A stretch of DNA of 64,000 bases from the NCBI GenBank assembly GCA_037576215.1, contig JBANDB010000003.1, positions 2,542,001 to 2,606,000 on the forward strand, given 5' to 3'. The position numbers and the translations under genes were made by a program. The DNA is from Armillaria gallica. Its lineage: Eukaryota; Basidiomycota; Agaricomycetes; Agaricales; Physalacriaceae. Numbering within the stretch: position 1 is the first letter of the stretch; the number at the start of each line of letters is the position of its first letter. A model generated the notes under the pieces. That model was not told where the DNA came from. It saw only the letters and a list, made by a program, of their open reading frames with translations, and did not search any database. Shown piece by piece: positions 58,139-64,000 of this stretch.

Positions 58139-58925
58139 TTGCCATTCAACGGGTGAAACAATATGGAAATCGGCTGCGGTCTCGTCATCGAAAATTCATG
58201 AGGAAGGATGCTGCCTCTCCACAAATCTTATGAGCATTGCCTCACACGTTCGGCTGATGCTCAACGTCCAATGACCGACTCGTACACTTCTGAGGAACAT
58301 CTCGTCCTTTTCCCTATCCGTTATTCTGAGGTATGCATCAATGACATCGAGGATACAGACTATAACGTACAAACATACGCAAGGGGGCGGCGGAAATAAA
58401 ATCGCAGACATGACGTACATTTTCGTGTATAAGGCTCGGTGGACCCCTCCCCCCCTCCCCCTCCTACCATATAGGGTAGTAATATAGCCATATATGGATA
58501 GCTTAGTAATGAATTTCAATCAATATATTGACCTGAAGTCAACCCGTAGTTGCCGGCCGGGTTGCCGTCATTTATCATAACATGCGAAAAGGGATTGAAA
58601 AGGGATATAAAGCATATTGAATGCTTTAACACCCTCACAATATATCCCATTAATATAAAACTATCACTCTATGCCTCGTTAGGGCCTCTCTCAGTGCTAT
58701 ATAAGGTAAGTCAGTATCGTGTTTAAGGTTGGGACCCCTCCCCTCTTTGCCGGAATTTAGCCGCACCTCCCCCTTGAACATACGACAGTAGCAGACTCTT
58801 ATAAGCAATCATCAGTTTGCTCCTTTCTTTGGATCGCGTGGAGAGATGAAGTCGTATTTTCATCGCGGTCCAGTCCTTCCTGTACGAACTGTTTGAGCAC
58901 CTCTTTGGGAAAATGCAATTAGCCT
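58139..58925. other. Spacer between tandem copies 1 and 2
   Basis: About 790 bases. It contains a C-rich run near 58444-58465, a nested hairpin near 58602-58650, and sequence resembling the area downstream of copy 1 (57150-57300 versus 58355-58380 and 58780-58860). This shows that the duplication unit is larger than the gene. Confidence 0.5.
58602..58650. repeat. Nested imperfect hairpin
   Basis: GGGATATA pairs with TATATCCC, enclosing AAAGCAT / ATGCTTT around a short loop. A+T-rich and non-coding. It may be a small foldback element or a 3'-end structure. Confidence 0.4.
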
Positions 58926-59887
58926 TCAACAACAGAAAAAAGAGGAATGCACGTACCGCACACTAGCATGGAACGATTTCATTGTATGAATGGATACCGC
59001 CTTGGAACGGCACAACCACCCTACCTCGGTTTGGGACGTAACTTGTACCAGGTAAAATCTTGCACGAACGAGCTGAGCCGGCATGTCACGTTCATAGCAG
59101 CCTTCGGTGGTGTCAACCAAGAACCAATGGTTGATGCCCAAGCGGTCACTGAGACGGTATTCGATAATCATATTATGGTATAGAGAACCCGTCGTCACTC
59201 CTTCTTGGTTGAAGAAGAACCACATCTCGCCATAGCTGATATAACCCGTGGGCAGGCCGCACTGCAGACGCCAAATGAGGATGAGAAATAACCAAATGCT
59301 TTTGCCTGCGGGCCCCCAGTTGTTTCAGCTCGGGTCAGAAAATGTGGTGCAAATTACGTGCCTGCTTCGTGCTCTCCATTGCACACAAAACCAAGCTCGA
59401 AACCGATTGGTGACTCCTTGTAACCGATAAGTGGATTACGAGGCGGAGAAGAGGAGTCTAGCTGAGGAGTCTCTGCCATCGCTGATTCATGCTGAATAGT
59501 TGTCAAAGCGACGGCAATGTTGGCTGCCTTGATATATTCCTCAGAAACAATTGCTGTCTGTATACCGAAGGCTGCTTCCATGAATCCGCTGGGGTCTTAG
59601 AGCAGCCAACGGATTTGGTTTGTTTGTTGAGCTTTCTGAAACATCTGGACATCTGGACGCATCCAGCAAGTTTCATGTAAGTGTTGATAGTGAGTAACGT
59701 TCAGCTCGGGCATGTTGTTATAGCTTGAGCGAGGACTACGACGTAGAATTAATAATAATGACTCAGCAGCTGAAACAACATACACAGTACATGCAGCAAG
59801 AACCGGCCGAGGCTCCGCCATCATAAATTTCATTGCCGAATCCATTACATTGACATGTTGTAATCGCCCAAATCTTTTCAATTTCAC
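58926..59887 (-). pseudogene. Unknown tandem-family gene, copy 2, disrupted
   Basis: Clearly homologous to copy 1 over its whole length: MPELNVTHYQ, RPDVQMFQKAQQ, RWLL then DPSGFMEAAF, ESPIGFELGF, MWFFFNQEGV and INHWFLVDTTEGCY. Three faults are visible. The Glu codon of LLEDPSG has become TAA (59597-59599). The intron donor is GCAGGC instead of GTAGGC. The acceptor AAATAAG of copy 1 is AAACAACTG, without a usable AG at that place. The remaining frames are otherwise well preserved, so inactivation looks recent. A truncated product is conceivable but would lose the conserved C-terminal half. Confidence 0.75.
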
Positions 59888-59945
59888 TCAGAAGTGCCTT
59901 GCTACCACACAACAGATGTGACACCAAATCGTCCTTTACTACTTC

Positions 59946-60956
59946 CTACATAAAGTTCTCTTGGGAGTGGTAGTCAGCTCCTGGCACCGGAAAAGAAAGG
60001 AAGCACAAACCATTATACCACAACATAGGCACATCCATTTGATGTGTACGGACCATCCTGCAATGGTATTTCCAACCTATCCTTTGTGCCGTTGTGGTCT
60101 GCACAAGGTAACAACGCGAAATCACGAGCGAGGCAGGCATATCTCCCTCATAGCAGCCCGCTGTTGTGTCGACCAAGAACCAAAAATGATCGCCAAACAG
60201 GTCGTTGACATAAACGGCGGCGCCAGGGTGACGACTTATATCAACGCCCAAGTTGCGGAAGCCTTTTTCAGTGAAGACCACCCAATATGAGCCGTAGCTG
60301 GCATAAGCCGTTGTCAGGCCGCACTGGAGACGCCATATGAGGATAAGACACAACCAGACACTTTTGCCTGCCAATATTTGAGCGCAAGGACCAACTTCTA
60401 GTAGAGATGGCATACCTAATCTGCGGCGGCCATTGACGGAAAACCCACGTTTTATACCAGCTACTACGTCTTTATGGTCTTGAAATGGATTACAAGGTGG
60501 AGAAGATGCGTCGAAATGGGCAGTCTCCACTGCAGGGGCATCCTTTGAGAAGCTAATCGCACTGTTCGCTGCTCTCATGTATTCCTCGGAGACAGCCACC
60601 ATCTTTGTATCGAATACCGCTTCCATGAATCCGCTGGGATCCTCAAGGAGCCATAGGTATTTTCCCTGGCTGATATATTTGGATGTTCGACTCTTTTGAA
60701 ATATTTGGACGTCTGGGCGCTTCCAGTAAGTGTCATAGAGGAGTTGATAATGAGAATCGTCCGGCTCAAGCATAATTCTATGAGGGTTTAGTACGTATGA
60801 TGACGGACTGAGAACTGAAGCACATACAACTTTTGTAACAGGTAAAAGAATAGAAAGTAATGATTTCAGTGGGGCGCTGCTCACAAGAGTTCGTCCACTA
60901 TTGGTGAGACCGGATGTCAAATAGATCGTCCTGAGATGCTGTGTAAGTTGAGTCAA
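59946..60956 (-). CDS. Unknown tandem-family protein, copy 3
   Basis: A single open frame of 336 residues from the ATG at 60956; a shorter start at 60773 (MLEPDDSHYQ) aligns with the starts proposed for copies 1 and 2. Shared blocks: RPDVQIFQKS, YLWLLEDPSGFMEAVF, EEYMRAAN, AGKSVWLCLILIWRLQCGL (membrane helix), HFWFLVDTTAGCYEGDMPA. The N-terminal extension has a hydrophobic segment (LLSILLPVTKVVCASVL). It lacks the intron of copy 1 and reads through that position with extra residues (MPSLLEVGPCAQILAGK), so either the intron was gained in the other lineage or lost here. The C-terminus differs from the other copies. No known family recognised. Confidence 0.65.
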   Translation of the reverse strand: MTQLTQHLRTIYLTSGLTNSGRTLVSSAPLKSLLSILLPVTKVVCASVLSPSSYVLNPHRIMLEPDDSHYQLLYDTYWKRPDVQIFQKSRTSKYISQGKYLWLLEDPSGFMEAVFDTKMVAVSEEYMRAANSAISFSKDAPAVETAHFDASSPPCNPFQDHKDVVAGIKRGFSVNGRRRLGMPSLLEVGPCAQILAGKSVWLCLILIWRLQCGLTTAYASYGSYWVVFTEKGFRNLGVDISRHPGAAVYVNDLFGDHFWFLVDTTAGCYEGDMPASLVISRCYLVQTTTAQRIGWKYHCRMVRTHQMDVPMLWYNGLCFLSFPVPGADYHSQENFM

Positions 60957-61174
60957 TCCACAAAGTCCCAGAAAGGAGTGAGCAAGAGCGAGAAGGTGAG
61001 ACCTTCACACCACTTCCGCCCTCGAACTTACATAATAATGCATCTAATAATGTTGTTACACCATTTTCGGATACAAAGATAATGTATACATCGACAGCAG
61101 CGAGCATAGCAAAGGCAGGAAATTAAATATAAATCATAAAAAAAGGGGACCCACACCGAAAATCAGTCCGTTCG
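60957..61174. other. Short spacer between SCC3 end and tandem copy 3
   Basis: About 220 bases. It contains a sequence near 61060-61085 (TTTTCGGATACAAAG and following) resembling 57155-57185 downstream of copy 1, another boundary mark of the duplicated region. Confidence 0.4.
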
Positions 61175-64000
61175 TCAATGACGAGCTCGTTTCCTCCGCA
61201 CTTGCATATAACCCTCACCCTCATCGTCGCCTCCCTCTGCCGCAGATCCAGCAGTCGCCGCCTCTGCCGTCGCCTGTCCCTCGTCTTCATCCGTCCGTGC
61301 TCTCTTTCGTGACGGAGGAGTGTCATCCAGATCAGATTCAGCTGGTGTCAAAGGTGATTGAGGGGTTTTGTCCTGTGGACTTGACGCAACAGCCGCCGCC
61401 GCCGCAGTATCTTCCATATCTGTCGCTGCCACGTCCTTAGCAGGAGACTTGTTTTTTGGCCTGTATGCCGACCGTGGCCGCGGCCGCGGTCGCGATTTCG
61501 GCGTTGCGATATTTTCTTCAGCAGTATCGTCAGCGTCGTGGTCGCTTTGTTGCTCGGCTGCGCGGGCGCGCGCACGAGATGCAGTTTTACGTTGCGGCCG
61601 TTTCCGCGTTCGAGTTGCAGCCGGCGCTTTGTCCTGCTCCACGCTACGATCAACCAGATGTTCCACTTCGCTCTCCTCGTCGGTCGTGACCATCGTTGTA
61701 CTCTTCGCCTTTCCTTTACCAGTGGCCTTCCGAGTTTTCGTCCCAGGCACTGTTCAAGTATTTAGCTTAGATACGATTATCGTTTGAAGTCGCTATACCT
61801 TTCTCTTTATCCTTAGAGGTCAGTCTTCTTTCATAGGTACGCTGAGGCTCCCATAGCGAAGATGTCGGAGAAACTTCCACTCTGGCTTCAGCTAACACCT
61901 GATCCATATGAGCTTTGCTAATGATGAAAGGTAAGCATCAGTAAAGTACCATGAATGGAAGAACGATACGAACATTGGCAAAGCTTCCCGATTTTGTATA
62001 ACACTAAGCATTTGAGTCAACACGCGGAAACACAATATTGTCCTCTTGAGGGATTTTTTGTTGTTGTTGCTCTGGTAGGTCGACAGCCGCTTGCCCAACC
62101 ACGAAATCAGATTCGTATGAATCTGTACGATGTATTCGCCGTCAAGTCTGCGGACGATGGAAAGCTGAACCCCTCGAACAACAAAACAAGACGCTAGTTG
62201 TTTTGCAAGTTGAACGGCGTTGGTCTCGTCTCGCACCACGGAGTCCAAGATGAGCGTAAATGCCTGGAGACGAAGAGTGAGTCATAGTTGCTAACACAAA
62301 ATCGTGGTGGGTTACTACCTCTTGCAGAGCTTGTGTAACGACCAGAACTACGAGGTCACCATCATCGTTAAACATGCCTGCTTCACGTAGAATCTCTACA
62401 ATGACCTTGGTGCAAAGGTCAAATGAAGGTCCCAAACGACCATAGTGTGCCAGAAGAATGGCACCATGGCGAACATGAATTGCACCAGCCCGTATTGCTC
62501 GCAGGAAGGTCGACATCACATCGATGAATACGTACTCCTCTTCGAGCCGAGCACGAGAATTGGCATCGTCATCTAAAGAAAACGTGAGATGTGGCAGTCA
62601 AGGAAGAAGTAGTGGGTTAAGGACTTGCCTTCCTTCTCTGTCGTTGCTGGTTTCGTTGCTCCCTTCCCCTTCTTCCTGGCTTTCTTAGCAGTGTCGTTCT
62701 CGTCCCCTGAGTCAACATCGCTGCCATCATCGCTCTTGTTCTCCTCTTCATCTCCTTCTTGAACGATCTCTGCATACCTCTCGATCTCAGCTTGCACGTA
62801 CCCTGCACATCGATACTGGGCTTCGTCTTCCATGGTCAGCGCCACTGTAGCAGTCGACAACTGCGATCCATCTGCCGCGACAGTTTGCGCCGCTGAGAAT
62901 AGAACATGAAGATCCAAGAGGTTCTTGAATGCCTATGATTCATGAAGAGATGAGCCATGGTTCGAAAAAGCTTGAGTAGGCACATACAGTTCTCTGAACG
63001 CCTTCCACTGTATTTGACTGAGTGCCAATCGCGTACTCCATCAGCTTTTCCAGCAAGACCTCTCGCTGAAGCACCAGGTTCTCTCTATGTCGAACCTCCT
63101 CAGCGGAAGGCGAAGGATCTGTCGTAAGTGCCTTTCCTTTCCAGATGATATGCAACGTCAATAGATGCAACACCTGCTCGATCATCTACGAAGGCTGTCA
63201 GCAAATCTCCAACGAAAATAGAACAACCAAAGACTGACCACCTCTTCGTCCTTATATCCCAGCCGTCCCCGTTCTGCTATAGCTGTCAAGAGATCCCACA
63301 CTTTGCTCTGTTTACCTCCCTCGTCGTCTTCGATCCACCCTGTCATGTCTCTTGTTCCGGCAAGTATCCTCAATCGCATACATGTGGACCCAAGGGACAA
63401 GACTTCGTCTTCGTTGAATGACGCTACTTCGATCTCTTCACGATCCGCAAGGGCGGCACGAAGCACCGACGAGAGCTCGTCTTCGAGCTCAAGAATTTTC
63501 GTGCTGTTGGTGTTGGAGAGAGATGTCGCAGATAGGAGATATGTGATGGAGTTCATTGCAAGTGCGAGAATACCAGGAGACGCATGCGTGAGGAATTGTT
63601 TGAGAATGTCGTCCCATAGATTTGAGTAATCCTGATATAAAAATAAGATCAATGTAGTGTTAGAATGTGATGAAACCTACGTTGATGGCTCGCATTTCAA
63701 GATATAGATCCAAGTTCATAAGAGTAGGTAGGACCAGAACATCCTTAATCCGATTCTCGTCTGTCTGGTACTTTACGAAAAGGCGTGGGAGACCTTTCAT
63801 CAAAGCGCGAGTAATCTCGTTGGCAACAGCTTCCTCTTCGCCCTTAACTTTCGGCATAAGTATGCACTTGCGGTCGAACTGTTCAATACATACCTTCTTA
63901 CCTCCGATCGCTTCCTTCTTAGTCTTTGCCAGAGAAGCGACCAAAAGCTCAAGCAAGATACCTTCCTCCACTTCCTCCAATCTCCATGAATCATCAACGT
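61175..64000 (-). CDS. SCC3: Cohesin subunit SCC3/STAG, C-terminal part (cut by window edge)
   Basis: Visible exons, 5' to 3': 63681-64000 (truncated), 63242-63631, 62988-63185, 62629-62932, 62319-62572, 61974-62263, 61799-61917 and 61175-61749. The reading frame runs through all of them. STAG-like features: ITRALMKGLPRLFVKYQTDE, LVLPTLMNLDLYLEMRAIND, YSNLWDDILKQFLTHASPG, LLDLHVLFSAAQTVAADG, RAGAIHVRHGAILLAHYGRL and CFVVRGVQLSIVRRLDGEYI, in the order of fungal Scc3/Psc3. The C-terminal 190 residues are basic and acidic low-complexity sequence (RPRPRPRSAYRPKNKSP), usual for this family. Scc3 binds Scc1/Rad21 and DNA and is needed for cohesin loading, sister-chromatid cohesion and loop extrusion. 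The intron 62573-62628 has a GC donor (GCAAGT), a rare but known functional class. The N-terminal half lies beyond the window. Confidence 0.9.

Overview
This is nuclear DNA of a filamentous basidiomycete, most probably a mushroom-forming Agaricomycete. Genes sit on both strands and most are cut by many introns of about 45-65 bases with GT..AG ends and CTGAC/CTAAC-like branch sites. Indicator families are a class I hydrophobin, expanded F-box-like proteins, an atypical large G-alpha subunit, a GH128 glucanase, caspase-domain proteins and large serine/proline-rich proteins. I saw no rRNA, tRNA, CRISPR array or intact transposon. Gene models were spliced by hand; unless an entry says otherwise, exon sums are multiples of three.

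Layout. 1-129 is the 5' end of URM1 (minus). 0.9-1.4 kb holds a hydrophobin (minus). 2.1-6.3 kb is a tandem pair of F-box-like genes with identical first-exon length. 7.0-8.25 kb encodes a multi-pass membrane protein, followed by a decayed membrane-protein fragment. 9.8-11.3 kb is an aquaglyceroporin. 13.0-15.3 kb is a G-alpha-like protein with Cys in place of the catalytic Gln. 16.1-20.3 kb is a divergent pair: a large membrane protein (minus) and a secreted pepsin-fold protein without its catalytic aspartates (plus). 20.8-22.8 kb is a RhoGAP protein. 25.2-25.9 kb is a small secreted protein. 27.0-29.1 kb is a 15-exon M20 amidohydrolase. 29.5-32.7 kb is a head-to-head pair of caspase-fold genes whose shared promoter region contains a foldback repeat. 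33.4-33.9 kb has a degenerate three-unit tandem repeat. 34.9-36.5 kb is an F-box protein with an acidic Ser/Glu repeat insertion, divergent from biotin-protein ligase (36.7-38.8 kb). 39-41.8 kb holds an unknown protein and a TPR protein. 42.5-43.6 kb is a convergent mitochondrial pair, ISD11 and RCF1. 44.7-46.9 kb is a convergent pair, GH128 glucanase and an NAD-dependent epimerase. 47.4-49.7 kb and 52.3-57.1 kb encode two large disordered, coiled-coil proteins. 57.3-61.0 kb is a tandem trio of unknown membrane-type genes whose middle copy is a pseudogene. 61.2-64.0 kb is the C-terminal part of the cohesin subunit SCC3/STAG (minus), cut by the window end.

Conserved housekeeping genes (URM1, BPL1, ISD11, RCF1, SCC3) alternate with lineage-specific, duplicating genes (F-box pair, caspase pair, 57-61 kb trio). 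Repeats and gene decay sit beside the latter. I see no operon-like functional cluster. The most unusual features are the G-alpha active-site substitution, the pseudoprotease, the head-to-head caspase pair and the half-decayed tandem trio.
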